Source: Treponema_B putidum
GTDB taxonomy: Bacteria; Spirochaetota; Spirochaetia; Treponematales; Treponemataceae
Direction: 5' to 3' (one strand)
NCBI RefSeq assembly: GCF_007830595.1
Contig: NZ_VLLD01000005.1
DNA length: 64,000 nucleotides
Positions 1-8,492 of this stretch are shown here, in pieces. The notes below the pieces were generated by a model. It was not told the DNA's origin, made no database searches, and saw only the letters and a program-made list of their open reading frames with translations. The position numbers and the translations under genes are program-made. The first letter of the stretch is position 1. Each line of letters opens with the position of its first letter.

Positions 1-2
1 AA

Positions 3-539
3 GTGCAGGTAAGCAATGAACGCAATATCCCGAAGCGTATGCGGTTTTACCAAGCTGCCATAGATATCTCGTTTTTGGACAAAGGTAATTCCTATAATAA
101 CTTAAATGACAGCATTATAATTTTTATCTGCTTGTTTGATGTTATAGGCAAAAATAGGCCTATTTATACCTTTGAAAACCTTTGTATAGAGGACAAAAAT
201 ACCCCTTTACAAGACGGCACTCTAAAGGTTATAATAAATGCAGAGGCCTTTAATAACACTGAGGACAAAGAACTAAAGGAATTTTTAGAATATATTAAAA
301 CCGGAAAAGTAAAAAATGAATTTACAAGGGAGATAGAAACTATGATACAAAAAGTAAAACAAAACGAACAGGCAAGACAGGAATACAGGTTATTATCTAC
401 TTTTGAAATGGATGCTAGGGATAAAGGCTTTTCTGAAGGTTTAAAGCAAACAGCTAAACTTATGAAGCTAAAAGACTTAGATATAGCTTTGATTAAAGAA
501 ATAACAGGCCTTTCTGAATCTGAAATTGAGGAACTGTAA
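3..539 (+). CDS. Rpn/PD-(D/E)XK transposase-family nuclease, C-terminal part (5' cut by window edge)
   Basis: The frame is open to the left edge of the window, so this is the 3' part of a longer gene. The text IPKRMRFYQAAIDI, then LDKG, then FICLFDVIGKNRPIYTFENLC is typical of the middle of Rpn-type recombination-promoting nucleases annotated as putative transposases (PD-(D/E)XK superfamily). The catalytic core would lie upstream and cannot be seen. The tail has a charged helical stretch and ends in LIKEITGLSESEIEEL, the short C-terminal motif common in this family. A second remnant of the family lies at 57391-57828 and ends in a similar way. Family assignment is good; activity is unknown. 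Confidence 0.8.
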   Translation: MQVSNERNIPKRMRFYQAAIDISFLDKGNSYNNLNDSIIIFICLFDVIGKNRPIYTFENLCIEDKNTPLQDGTLKVIINAEAFNNTEDKELKEFLEYIKTGKVKNEFTREIETMIQKVKQNEQARQEYRLLSTFEMDARDKGFSEGLKQTAKLMKLKDLDIALIKEITGLSESEIEEL

Positions 540-613
540 TTTTCTATTTTAATTGGTAGAATTCTATTAAATTGCACATTTAAATCAACATAGCCCGGCG
601 CTTTAATTCATTG

Positions 614-1375
614 TTATTTTTTTTCGGCAACAAAATAATACCTATGAATTCTTCCCTTAATTACGCCTTCTTTTTTAAGAATTTCTTGCGCTTTAAAGAG
701 ATTCTTTTGATGTTTTTTTACTTCAAAGTATGGGAATTCCCAATCAATTATTCTCGCAAACCAAACAAGTGCACCCACATCATAAAATTCAATCGGCTTA
801 TAGGCTTCAGCTTCTTCTATAATATCAAACCCATTATCAATAAATTCTTGTTTTGAAATACTCAAGTAAGCATCAGGGAACGGAATTTCAACATTGCCGA
901 TTAAAAGTTCTACCAGTTCTCTGTCATTTTCAGCACCGACTTGCTGCGTAAGAAATACTCCTCCGCTTTTAAGAACTCTTTTAATTTCAGTTACATTGTA
1001 TTTACCATGCCTATTAGTAATAATATCAAAGTAATTATCTTTAAAAGGAAGGGCGCCACCTCCATCGCATGGTTTAAAATCTATTCCTAAAGGAAGAAGT
1101 CTTTCCTCACATATTTTTATATTTGGATCATAGCCTTCAATTGCAGCAGTATATTTAGGATTTGAAAGAAAATATAAAAGAAATTCTCCTCCGCCTGTTT
1201 CCATATCTAATAAATAATCAGTATTACACAGATAAGATTTTATTACATTTCCAAAATCCCATGGAAGGTCATCTTCTTCTTTATACCTTCCTCTAATGTG
1301 AGAGAAATCCCAACCTTTAATATGAGCTATTTCCTGCTCATGCAGCCATTGATTTAAAAGTGTTTGTTTTTCCAT
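614..1375 (-). CDS. Class I SAM-dependent methyltransferase
   Basis: A 253-residue protein with a Rossmann-type SAM-binding fold. Motif I is LLDMETGGGEFL at about residues 55-66. The acidic end of strand 2 is in EGYDPN. Motif IV is in the FKDNYFDIITNRHGKYN stretch, and LKSGGVFL is the usual post-motif segment. The family methylates small molecules or unspecified substrates; nothing here points to one. It is a lone gene on the minus strand, convergent with the Rpn-type gene and followed by the sensor kinase on the same strand. Specific substrate unknown. Confidence 0.85.
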   Translation of the reverse strand: MEKQTLLNQWLHEQEIAHIKGWDFSHIRGRYKEEDDLPWDFGNVIKSYLCNTDYLLDMETGGGEFLLYFLSNPKYTAAIEGYDPNIKICEERLLPLGIDFKPCDGGGALPFKDNYFDIITNRHGKYNVTEIKRVLKSGGVFLTQQVGAENDRELVELLIGNVEIPFPDAYLSISKQEFIDNGFDIIEEAEAYKPIEFYDVGALVWFARIIDWEFPYFEVKKHQKNLFKAQEILKKEGVIKGRIHRYYFVAEKK

Positions 1376-1475
1376 GTTCTTTATTCGTAATTAGTTTATC
1401 ATGTATGAAAAATGTATTCAAGGAGTGTTTGTCATCTTGTCATCTTGTTTGCCAGGCAGCAAAATTGCAGTGTTT

Positions 1476-2222
1476 TTAAGCGGTACTATTTGTGCTGCTA
1501 TTCAAAACAATCGGAAACATAAGTTCTACGGCGAAGGCTCCTTCTTCGCTTTGACGGTTTATAAAGGCCGAATATTTTTTAACTATTGCATCGATTCGTC
1601 CCGAGCCGAATCCGTGATCTTTACCTTGTTTTGTTGTAAGAAATTTTCCTTGAGTTTTTTTGCGGCGGCCATCGCAAGAATTTGTAAACGAGATATAGAG
1701 ATTATCATTTAATTTTCTTATGTACACCCTTATAAATCTTTTATCTTTTTCTTTAAGGCTTAAAGCGCCCTCAATGGCATTGTCAAAAAGATTCCCTATT
1801 ATTACGCAAAGTTCAAGGTCGCTTAAGGTTATGTTTTGAGGAATGGAGGCTTTTATGTTTAGTTTTATATCATGGGAAAGAGCGATAGCTGCCTTTGTAT
1901 TTAAGATTGCATCGCTCATCAAGTTTCCGGTTTTGATTACACTGTCTACCTTAATCAAGTCTTCAGTTAGATTATTTAAATAACTTTCAAGTTCATCATA
2001 GTTTTTAAATTCAAGATAAGCCTTCATAACTTGAATATGATTATGAAAGTCGTGCCGCCAGCCGCGCATTTTTTTATAGATGGAATCTACATCCTCGTAG
2101 TATTTATTGATAAGATCGTTTTCAAAATCATCGAAACGCTTATTGACGGCTCTTCTAATTAAAAAGTACAGAAGTATAAACAGCAAAAGGATTGAGCTTA
2201 AAACAAGTATAAAAATGAACAT
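1476..2222 (-). CDS. GHKL-type sensor histidine kinase (AgrC/LytS-like)
   Basis: A 248-residue membrane-anchored kinase. Residues 1-25 form one hydrophobic helix followed by basic residues. The phosphoacceptor region is RGWRHDFHNHIQVMKAYL, where the RHDFHNH core is characteristic of GHKL kinases that pair with LytTR regulators. The N-box is IIGNLFDNAIEGA and the ATP lid is GFGSGRIDAIVKKY. There is no large sensory domain, so the input must come through the single membrane helix or a partner. It overlaps the response regulator gene by one base, and both belong to a three-gene minus-strand operon that begins near 3692. Confidence 0.88.
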   Translation of the reverse strand: MFIFILVLSSILLLFILLYFLIRRAVNKRFDDFENDLINKYYEDVDSIYKKMRGWRHDFHNHIQVMKAYLEFKNYDELESYLNNLTEDLIKVDSVIKTGNLMSDAILNTKAAIALSHDIKLNIKASIPQNITLSDLELCVIIGNLFDNAIEGALSLKEKDKRFIRVYIRKLNDNLYISFTNSCDGRRKKTQGKFLTTKQGKDHGFGSGRIDAIVKKYSAFINRQSEEGAFAVELMFPIVLNSSTNSTA

Positions 2223-2941
2223 CAGATTTCTCCTTGGGTAAAAAAGCCGATAAAGAGGGTGTTGACATTTTTATATTCCCTGCGGCTTATCGGAATTAAA
2301 GTATTATCCGCAAGGACGGCCTTGTCTTTTTGAAGCTGCCTTATGTGCATCAGGTTTGCGATAAAGGCTCTGTGAGTTTTTACAAATAGTTTGGAATTTA
2401 ACTTTTCTTCCGCCTCCGATAAATTCATCCTTGTTATGTATTCGCTTTTTAAAGTTTTTATTTTTAGATTATGCGAAATAGATTCTATAAAAACAATTTC
2501 AGATTGCTTTAATGTTGTAAGGCGGCCTTCGCAGGAAAAGACAAAGTTTTCTTCTTTAACTTTATCCTGTTTTTTTAAGGCTCGATCCAAGCAATCAAAG
2601 AGCTTTTCTTTTTTTACAGGTTTTAAAAGATAGTGCAGGGCTTCGACATCGTAGCCTTCCTGCATATAGTCGGGTATACCTGTTATAAAGATGATAACTG
2701 CATTGCTTTTTGTTTTTCTTATTTTTTTGGCAAGCTCTATGCCGCTTATCCTAGACATCTGTATATCCAATAAGATTATATCTATATCGGAAAGCTCTTC
2801 AAACTCAAACCAAAACTGTTCGCCTGAAGAAAAAAGTTTAACTTCCTGCAAAAGATTATTTTTATTTGCCCATTCGTTTGCATAGTCTTTTAGGAGTCTG
2901 GATTGAACTTCATTATCTTCGATGACGGCTATTTTAAGCAT
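2222..2941 (-). CDS. LytTR-family response regulator
   Basis: A 239-residue transcription factor with an N-terminal receiver domain (about residues 1-120) and a C-terminal LytTR DNA-binding domain (about 135-235). The receiver shows the acidic pair in AVIEDNE, the phosphoacceptor Asp in DIILLDIQMSRISG, and the conserved Lys in YLLKPVKKEKL. The LytTR part has FIESISHNLKI, LKSEYITRMNLSEAEEKL and FVKTHRAFIANL, all usual for the fold. Such regulators bind pairs of short direct repeats upstream of exported or cell-surface genes. The partner kinase follows with a one-base overlap. Confidence 0.9.
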   Translation of the reverse strand: MLKIAVIEDNEVQSRLLKDYANEWANKNNLLQEVKLFSSGEQFWFEFEELSDIDIILLDIQMSRISGIELAKKIRKTKSNAVIIFITGIPDYMQEGYDVEALHYLLKPVKKEKLFDCLDRALKKQDKVKEENFVFSCEGRLTTLKQSEIVFIESISHNLKIKTLKSEYITRMNLSEAEEKLNSKLFVKTHRAFIANLMHIRQLQKDKAVLADNTLIPISRREYKNVNTLFIGFFTQGEI

Positions 2942-2957
2942 AGTTCTGCTAATCTTA

Positions 2958-3692
2958 TCAATAGAAAGAAATATACTTCTCCGGCGTCTCTTGTTCGGCT
3001 GACTTTAATTTAGTTTTTTTATTTAAATTGATATCATACGAAAAAAACGTCAAAACACTCCCGTCATATTCAGTAAATAAGAGTTGGTTATTGTCTGTAA
3101 TTCTAACTTTATATATTGAGTTTGAAAGTTTAATTAAATTTTTACCGTTATAGTCAGAGATATATAGGGCTATATTATCTTCTGAATTTAGTGTGTTATC
3201 ATTATTTGTGTCTTCATTTACAACGGCATAAATATTTTTATCGCAATAAATATTATTTCCGGTTTTTTCTTCAGAAAATTTATATCTATATATAAAAATA
3301 TTTGAGTCAAATAATTTATACTCTTCATAACTTGTATCATTTATAAAAATTAAGTTGGTAATTCCTTCGTTATGTGATTTTTTTGAAAAACTTGTGCCGG
3401 ATTTAAAGGCTGCTTCAGGTATATTATCATACAATCCATCGGCCTTTATTTTGGAACTTTTAAGATTAAAAATAAAAACATCTTTTATTTTTTTGTTGAA
3501 TTCGATATATTCCCGTATCTCCTCTTTTGGATCGTCTGCAACAATTGTTACTCCATTTGAGACAGTATGGCGGCCAAATGGATTAAATGCATCTATCATA
3601 ACAATAGCCCATGTAACAATCCCTAAAATTAAGAAAATAAAAATTAACACAAAATCAATTTTTTTGATTAATTCAAACGATATTTTTTTCAT
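2958..3692 (-). CDS. Membrane-anchored protein of unknown function, first gene of the two-component operon
   Basis: I placed the start at the ATG at 3692. An AGGAG ribosome-binding site lies 7 bases upstream (complement of 3700-3704), whereas the longer reading frame to 3728 has none. The 244-residue product has one hydrophobic helix at about residues 13-35, then a long soluble region rich in Asn, Asp and Lys with short beta-like repeats (YKLFDSNIFIYRYKF, YAVVNEDTNNDN). This suggests an externally exposed single-pass protein, possibly a WD-like beta fold. It lies 16 bases upstream of the response regulator. A role as sensor partner for the short kinase is an inference from position only. Confidence 0.6.
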   Translation of the reverse strand: MKKISFELIKKIDFVLIFIFLILGIVTWAIVMIDAFNPFGRHTVSNGVTIVADDPKEEIREYIEFNKKIKDVFIFNLKSSKIKADGLYDNIPEAAFKSGTSFSKKSHNEGITNLIFINDTSYEEYKLFDSNIFIYRYKFSEEKTGNNIYCDKNIYAVVNEDTNNDNTLNSEDNIALYISDYNGKNLIKLSNSIYKVRITDNNQLLFTEYDGSVLTFFSYDINLNKKTKLKSAEQETPEKYISFY

Positions 3693-3760
3693 TTTATAAC
3701 TCCTATAAGATAAATAGTGAGGCAGCATTTATGCCGAACTGTTTATCGCCTATGTTTATA

Positions 3761-3780
3761 AATACTGTATGAACAGTATT
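3761..3780. promoter_or_regulatory. Palindrome AATACTGT-N4-ACAGTATT between divergent genes
   Basis: A perfect 8-4-8 inverted repeat about 70 bases upstream of the operon starting at 3692 and about 195 bases upstream of the plus-strand gene at 3976. The position suits an operator for either gene. It is not the direct-repeat layout expected for a LytTR regulator, so the binding protein is unknown. Confidence 0.4.
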
Positions 3781-3975
3781 GTATATCTTTTTATCAAGAA
3801 GTACAAGATACCGCATTTATCCAATTTATGTAATAGAGTGATGTGCTTTTAGCTTATACTATTTTTTGAATGATGCTTTTATCAATAAAGTGAGCTTTTG
3901 AGGCACACACGCAAAAAGTCCGCCGCTGGAAAAAACTGCTTGAAAATGATATGATGTAATGAAGAGATATAAAAT

Positions 3976-4947
3976 ATGAGCGACTTAAAATTAACTCTTT
4001 TTAAAAAATGGGAATTCGATAACGAATTTTCGTATGTGTATGGTTCGGTTTTGCTGGCGGACGGAACTGCGGTAATTTTGACCTCGGAGAACACCGATTG
4101 GAAAAAATATTGCGCCATTATCCTTTTTCCCGGCGGCATAAAAAAGATTCAGATTGACTACGCTAAAACATCCAATAGGGATTATCCCGTGCTTTTTCGG
4201 TCTGGGAACGGCTTCGGTATTATCATTTCGGCAAAAGAGGTGCGGTATTATACCGGTGATTTTTCATCACACGAAATCATTCCGATAAAAAACAAGCCCT
4301 CTTTTTTAATAAGGGGAATTATCCCCGAAAAAGCGGAACAACGGTATTTTCAAAATATATCCGACAGTATGACGATTCCCGTCTGTTTCGAAAACGAAGT
4401 ATATTACGGCGATGCACGGAATTTCGCTCTGCTCGAATTCGACGCTGCAGCAAAACGCGCCGAATGGAAATCTTTTTCAAACATTGATAAAAAGGCATTC
4501 ACACACCGTGATGACACAACAGACGAGACGCCCAAAATAGACAGTCTGAAAATAGCAAACCGAGACATCTATGCTTTTCTTTCGGGAGAAAGTACAACAT
4601 CGGTTAATAAATGGGGGATGGATTACTATGCACTTGCAAAAATTTCTGCTGGCGGGAAAGTCGTTGAGAAGTTGATCGAATCGGAAGATTTAAAAATCGG
4701 AGGTAAAAAACGCGGTGTGAACGGAATGTTCACCAACTCCGACTATGTAGTAATGACACCTCTTTTTAAGACAGATGATTGGAAGGGAAAACAAAAATTT
4801 TTTTCACTTACTGCAAGGGAATATTTTGATATCAGTCTCCCGAGAGGAATGAGCAAACATAAGGTACAAAACATCAGCCAAGATAGTTGTATTACGTCTC
4901 TTTATGACAGAGGGTTAAAAGAAGTTGCACTTTGTAAAATAGGATAA
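3976..4947 (+). CDS. Protein of unknown function, possible beta-propeller
   Basis: A 323-residue soluble protein with no signal peptide or membrane helix. It is built of alternating short hydrophobic strands and Gly/Asp turns (YGSVLLADGTAVILTSEN, CAIILFPGGIKKI, YALAKISAGGKVVEKL), which hints at a beta-propeller or similar repeated sheet. No catalytic motif was recognised. The ATG follows GAGATATAAAAT, a weak ribosome-binding site. Codon use and base composition are a little GC-richer than the kinase operon next door. The following 230 bases (4948-5178) show nothing I can name. Confidence 0.55.
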   Translation: MSDLKLTLFKKWEFDNEFSYVYGSVLLADGTAVILTSENTDWKKYCAIILFPGGIKKIQIDYAKTSNRDYPVLFRSGNGFGIIISAKEVRYYTGDFSSHEIIPIKNKPSFLIRGIIPEKAEQRYFQNISDSMTIPVCFENEVYYGDARNFALLEFDAAAKRAEWKSFSNIDKKAFTHRDDTTDETPKIDSLKIANRDIYAFLSGESTTSVNKWGMDYYALAKISAGGKVVEKLIESEDLKIGGKKRGVNGMFTNSDYVVMTPLFKTDDWKGKQKFFSLTAREYFDISLPRGMSKHKVQNISQDSCITSLYDRGLKEVALCKIG

Positions 4948-5178
4948 CAACAGTAAGGATTTATGATATTTTTTAATTCGCAATAAACTATGATAAAATG
5001 AGTTGAATTCACATCAAAAGACCGTTTTTTTGGGTGGTAACATCATATTATCAGTTTGCTGAGGGAGTATGTTTTATTTCACAGTTTGATTTCAGGTTCG
5101 CATTTACTGAGATAAAAATGAATGCAATCATGTGATTGGCAAGGTAACATAACAATACAATTTTAGGAGGAATGTAGA

Positions 5179-5607
5179 ATGCTGTTGGATGAGGAAAGAT
5201 ATGCTTCTGTTGTTGCTTATGGCAGGGATGCCGTAAGTAAATTTAATGAGAAGAGGATGGAGGAAGGATTCGCTCTTGCGGAACAAGGCTGGAAAGCTTT
5301 TCCGGAGTCGGGAGCAAAATGGAATCAGGGATACAACTATGCAAAAAGCTTTTTCAAACATGCAATGGAAAATCGTGATATGGTGATTGCAAAATGTTGG
5401 CTGGACAGAATGATAGAGAACAATGATGAACTGCATTTATATGATTTTGAGATTGAGCATATGAAAGCGAAGTATGAATTTGAAGTCGGAAACTTGGATG
5501 AAGCTTTTGAATTATGGAAGAATCTGCTCAAACAAAAAGGGGTAGGGTATCGATATTTTCAGTCTGATGATCCAAAGTATAAGGAGTTTTATAAATCTAG
5601 AAAATAA
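5179..5607 (+). CDS. Helical protein of unknown function (TPR-like), possible immunity-type gene
   Basis: A 142-residue helical protein with a strong AGGAGG ribosome-binding site 9 bases before the ATG. The alternating aromatic and acidic helix pairs (FNEKRMEEGFALAEQGWKAFPES, YEFEVGNLDEAFELWKNLLK) look like two or three degenerate tetratricopeptide repeats. It begins a run of small plus-strand genes with good ribosome-binding sites and short gaps up to 7428. Such runs in oral bacteria often hold orphan immunity genes of polymorphic toxins. That is a contextual guess; no toxin gene is visible nearby. Confidence 0.6.
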   Translation: MLLDEERYASVVAYGRDAVSKFNEKRMEEGFALAEQGWKAFPESGAKWNQGYNYAKSFFKHAMENRDMVIAKCWLDRMIENNDELHLYDFEIEHMKAKYEFEVGNLDEAFELWKNLLKQKGVGYRYFQSDDPKYKEFYKSRK

Positions 5608-5623
5608 ATGAGGAGAATGTATT

Positions 5624-5866
5624 ATGAAAATGGAAACAGGAAAAAATTATCTCGTTAAAAAAGATATTTTCAGTTTCAAAAAGGGAGAAATCTGCTTATT
5701 ATCCAATAAAGGATATCAGATTTACTTCGGCGAGCATAATTTTGTTTTTGTTAATGAAGAGAAGCAATGTAAATGGATGGTTTTGCGTGACGGATCAAGC
5801 GAAGATATGAGAATATATTGTCATTTGGAAGAATATTTTGAAGAAGTGAATAATACGGAAGCTTAA
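5624..5866 (+). CDS. Small protein of unknown function (DUF3601-like?)
   Basis: An 80-residue protein beginning MKMETGKNYLVKKDIFSFKKGE and rich in beta-type residues, with an acidic end (LEEYFEEVNN). The opening pattern resembles small DUF3601-type beta-barrel domains, but I would not rely on this. The gene starts 17 bases after the previous stop, with GGAGAA before the ATG, so it is probably co-transcribed with its neighbours. Confidence 0.5.
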   Translation: MKMETGKNYLVKKDIFSFKKGEICLLSNKGYQIYFGEHNFVFVNEEKQCKWMVLRDGSSEDMRIYCHLEEYFEEVNNTEA

Positions 5867-5895
5867 TTGAATATCCGGAAAAAGGAGAAATTGAT

Positions 5896-6165
5896 ATGAT
5901 AGCAAAGGCGGGAGATGTTTACTGCGTCTATAATAAACACTTAAAGAAATATACAGCTTGTCAAATCACAAAGATAGAAGAACATGGCAGGAAACCGCAG
6001 GCGGTAATTCTTTTACTGGATTGGTCGGGTGACCGGCCTCTTAAAATGGAGAATGACGGAGGCAGAGGTTGTCGATCTCATAAAAAAACTACAGTGAATA
6101 TATCCAAAAATTTATTGCATATCGAACCGTGTCGCCACATCAAAAACAGCAGGAAAAACAATTAA
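5896..6165 (+). CDS. Immunity-like protein, probably broken by a frameshift
   Basis: The first about 50 residues (GDVYCVYNKHLKKYTACQ, then ILLLDWSGDRPL) look like the conserved start of a family of bacterial immunity-type proteins of well over 100 residues. After about residue 51 the text becomes low-quality (NDGGRGCRSHKKTTVN). In the neighbouring frame the same DNA near 6050-6105 reads TEAEVVDLIKKLQ and then stops, which looks more protein-like. A frameshift near 6045 is therefore likely and the listed frame is probably a truncated product. Good AAAGGAGA ribosome-binding site. Confidence 0.45.
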   Translation: MIAKAGDVYCVYNKHLKKYTACQITKIEEHGRKPQAVILLLDWSGDRPLKMENDGGRGCRSHKKTTVNISKNLLHIEPCRHIKNSRKNN

Positions 6166-6195
6166 TAAAAAATTTTAAAGAAATGAGGGTAAATA

Positions 6196-6627
6196 ATGAA
6201 AGCAAAATTTACAATGTATAACCATATCGGAAAACTGTGTGAACCGAATAACGGCTACACAAAAGAATTGAATCTCGTCAGTTGGAATAATCGTGAACCT
6301 GTCTACGATATCCGTACATGGAATGCAGACCATAGTGAATGGAAAGAGGGCGTTACCATAACTTATAATGAGATGCGCAAATTTCAAAAATTATTAGCTG
6401 ATTATTTCAGTGCCGAAAACACGGATGAAGAACTGAGAAGTATCTATATTTCATTTGCATCAAAACTGAAAAACGGTTCTTTTGATGAAGATTTATACAA
6501 TGTATTGTTTAAACAATTACAACAAAGATTCAAGCGGTGGAAAGATGATAACGCAGTACCTATGAGAACTTTTCAAGTTTGCATCGATTTGCTGTATGTG
6601 CTTTCAAAAAACAATCAGTTCCTTTGA
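6196..6627 (+). CDS. YdbC/PC4-like single-stranded DNA-binding protein with extra C-terminal helices
   Basis: The first about 70 residues (GYTKELNLVSWNNREPVYDIR, WNADHSEWKEGVTITYNEMRKFQKLL) match the pattern of YdbC-type PC4-fold proteins, which bind single-stranded nucleic acid as dimers. The remaining about 70 residues are helical and not recognised. The stop at 6625-6627 is an in-frame TGA. Reading through it gives 22 more sensible residues (QEDLEKVKAAKDEIYGLF and a short tail) before a TAA at 6694, so the gene may have lost its end by a nonsense mutation. Treponema does not recode TGA. Confidence 0.65.
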   Translation: MKAKFTMYNHIGKLCEPNNGYTKELNLVSWNNREPVYDIRTWNADHSEWKEGVTITYNEMRKFQKLLADYFSAENTDEELRSIYISFASKLKNGSFDEDLYNVLFKQLQQRFKRWKDDNAVPMRTFQVCIDLLYVLSKNNQFL

Positions 6628-6736
6628 CAAGAAGATTTGGAAAAAGTAAAAGCTGCAAAAGATGAAATATACGGTCTTTTTATGGACTTCGAATAATTTA
6701 TGTATTGTATAAAAAACGGTATTTTAGGACTAAAAG

Positions 6737-7105
6737 ATGTTTCCAAATTATTTGGACGGTGCAAGAGTTAGATGTTGCACAAATGAAGATGACTTTGGAA
6801 CCGTCGATTACAACAACGGCGAAAAAATCATACCGATACACTATCTTGCAATTTGCAGTTATGCAAATGAGCAAGGTTTTTATTTATTTTTTTGCGATGA
6901 AAAATTTAGCACGGTTAGTGATTATTTTTTCGATACTGTAGAAGCATGCAAAGAGATTGCAAAAAAATCAAAAGAAAATATCGAGTGGATTGAGAAAGCA
7001 AATAGTATATCCGAATTTACGTTTGGAGAAATTAAAACTTTACTATTAAAAAGCATAGATGAATATGACTGTGAAGATTTTGAAATATTGGGGTTCCGGA
7101 AGTAA
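6737..7105 (+). CDS. Small acidic protein of unknown function
   Basis: A 122-residue acidic protein (MFPNYLDGARVRCCTNEDDFG, then VDYNNGEKIIPIHYLAICSY). It contains an aromatic-rich centre (GFYLFFCDEKFSTVSDYFFDTVEAC), which is typical of small immunity-type or SMI1-like beta proteins, though no family was identified. It ends two bases before the TfoX-like gene begins, so the pair is likely co-transcribed. The overlapping frame starting at 6705 is a shadow. Confidence 0.5.
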   Translation: MFPNYLDGARVRCCTNEDDFGTVDYNNGEKIIPIHYLAICSYANEQGFYLFFCDEKFSTVSDYFFDTVEACKEIAKKSKENIEWIEKANSISEFTFGEIKTLLLKSIDEYDCEDFEILGFRK

Positions 7106-7107
7106 TT

Positions 7108-7428
7108 ATGGCATCGAGTAAAGCATATTTGGATTTTATTTTGGATCAGCTGTCTGCTTTGGAAAACATAAGCTATCGGGCGATGATGGGAGAGTTTATC
7201 ATCTACTATCGCGGTAAAATTGTCGGCGGTATCTACGATGACCGCTTGCTCGTAAAAGCTGTCCCATCGGCGATTGCATATATGCCGAACGCTGCCCGCG
7301 AATTGCCGTACTCCGGCGCAAAGGAAATGCTGTTGGTAGACGAAGTTGACGACAAAGCCTTTATAATCGGCTTATTTAATGCGATGTACGATGAGCTGCC
7401 CGCGCCAAAAGCGAAGAAGGCGAAATGA
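7108..7428 (+). CDS. TfoX/Sxy N-terminal-domain protein
   Basis: A 106-residue protein that is just the TfoX N-terminal domain: LDQLSALENISYRAMMGEFIIYYRGKIVGGIYDDRLLVK followed by YSGAKEMLLVDEVDD. TfoX/Sxy proteins regulate competence in gammaproteobacteria, but stand-alone N-terminal-domain versions are widespread and mostly uncharacterised. The tail (PAPKAKKAK) is basic and disordered. It overlaps no neighbour and has only two bases before it, so it probably belongs to the same transcript as 6737-7105. Confidence 0.8.
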   Translation: MASSKAYLDFILDQLSALENISYRAMMGEFIIYYRGKIVGGIYDDRLLVKAVPSAIAYMPNAARELPYSGAKEMLLVDEVDDKAFIIGLFNAMYDELPAPKAKKAK

Positions 7429-7496
7429 AAAACACGGGGTATTACGATTACGGCACATTTCTTATTTTTCCAATAGTCAATACTTTCTAAAATACG

Positions 7497-7517
7497 GTTT
7501 TGAAGCGGGTGTTAGGG
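7497..7517 (-). other. Half attC remnant
   Basis: On the minus strand this reads CCCTAAC followed by ACCCGCTTCAA, the outer R'' and L'' boxes of the attC sites found at 13.7-17.6 kb. The matching inner half (L' and R') is absent. It looks like a scar of a former cassette boundary. Confidence 0.5.
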
Positions 7518-7519
7518 CT

Positions 7520-7564
7520 TTGTGAATTCCAACAATTTTCCATAATATATTTTAGTTACTAAAA
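7520..7564 (+). promoter_or_regulatory. Promoter with palindromic operator for the flavodoxin-ferredoxin gene
   Basis: TTGTGA at 7520-7525 and TAATAT at 7543-7548 are spaced by 17 bases, a plausible sigma-70 promoter. Just downstream, 7550-7564 is the palindrome TTTTAGT-T-ACTAAAA. Its 10-base half GTTACTAAAA is identical to the right half of the operator at 26032-26056, which sits in the same position relative to the promoter of another flavodoxin gene. This suggests both respond to the TetR encoded at 26160-26795. Confidence 0.5.
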
Positions 7565-7608
7565 CATATTGACAAAAAAAGGAAGATTTATTTTAAGGAG
7601 GACTTGTT

Positions 7609-8492
7609 ATGAAAGCCGTTATTATCGTATTCAGTCCGTCAGGACATACATTGACCGCAGTGCGTATGATTCAAAAAAGTTTTGACTCTAAAGGAGGTAC
7701 AGCTGATATTGTAAATATTACAAAAAATAATAATCTGTTGACTGCTTCAAAATCGGAACGGCAAAAAATGTTGGAAAATTGCTTAAAAGAGTTCGACGTG
7801 CTTTTTGCCGGAGCTCCGGTATATGCAGGGCATGAGGAAAGTCATATACTGCATATCCTTGAAGCATTGCCTTTGCCGGATCAAAAGTGTTCAAAATCGC
7901 AATTCCGTTTGTAACATACGGAGGCGCTCATTCGTTTATCTCATTGGAAGAAATAGGAAGGGCATTAAAAAAGAAAAAATATGTACCGGTTTTGGGAATA
8001 AAACTTGCTTCGTTCCATACATTAAGCAAATTTTTTCATACTAAAATATTGGAAAACAAACCCGGCAGTACGGAAGAGCGCTTAATAGAGGCGGCCGTAA
8101 GTAACATTTTCGATTTATGTTCGCATACGAAATGTATAAAAGATAACAGCGCTTCTTTTGCGTATACCAAAGGCCCCATGCGCTTTATCCTGAAAATACT
8201 TTCGCAGGAAAAAATACATAGTAAATTTAAAACCGTATCGATTATACATAAAAATTGCAGCGTATGTAAAAAATGTATTTCAGTGTGCCCTGTCAACAAT
8301 TTTATATTCGCAGACGGTAAGGTATCGATAAAAAATCAAAAAAGTTGTATATTATGCGGAGAGTGTTTTTACAATTGCAGCTGCAATGCAATCGATTTTG
8401 CATACCGAATGGCTGCTCAAAAAAGATTAAACAATGGAAATATTGTTTTGGAAAAAGACCTGTCGGCAGTATATCCTAAACAATACGGCTGA
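7609..8492 (+). pseudogene. EFR1-type flavodoxin-ferredoxin fusion, frameshifted
   Basis: Two overlapping frames make one gene. 7609-7914 encodes the FMN-binding flavodoxin start (IIVFSPSGHTLTAVRMI, then DVLFAGAPVYAGHE). 7887-8492 encodes the rest, with two 4Fe-4S cluster motifs (CSVCKKCISVCPVNNF, and CILCGECFYNCSCNA). The switch falls near 7880-7890: the first frame reads LPDQKCSKSQF, while the second reads GSKVFKIAIPFVTYGG, as the intact family does. A small indel explains it. Such EFR1 proteins move electrons between flavin and iron-sulfur centres. The ribosome-binding site AAGGAGG is strong. The final stop lies at the edge of the MITE-like element at 8491-8635. Confidence 0.8.

Noticed and set aside
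1401..1712. Plus-strand open frame opposite the sensor kinase
   Set aside because: It mirrors the kinase ATP-binding domain on the other strand and has no ribosome-binding site or recognisable fold.
4948..5178. Possible small RNA or riboswitch in the gap before the gene row
   Set aside because: No conserved riboswitch core, strong stem or terminator could be found in this stretch by eye.
6625..6627. TGA in the YdbC-like gene as a selenocysteine or recoded codon
   Set aside because: No SECIS-like hairpin is evident right after it, the context is not a redox site, and other genes here use TGA as stop; a nonsense mutation is simpler.
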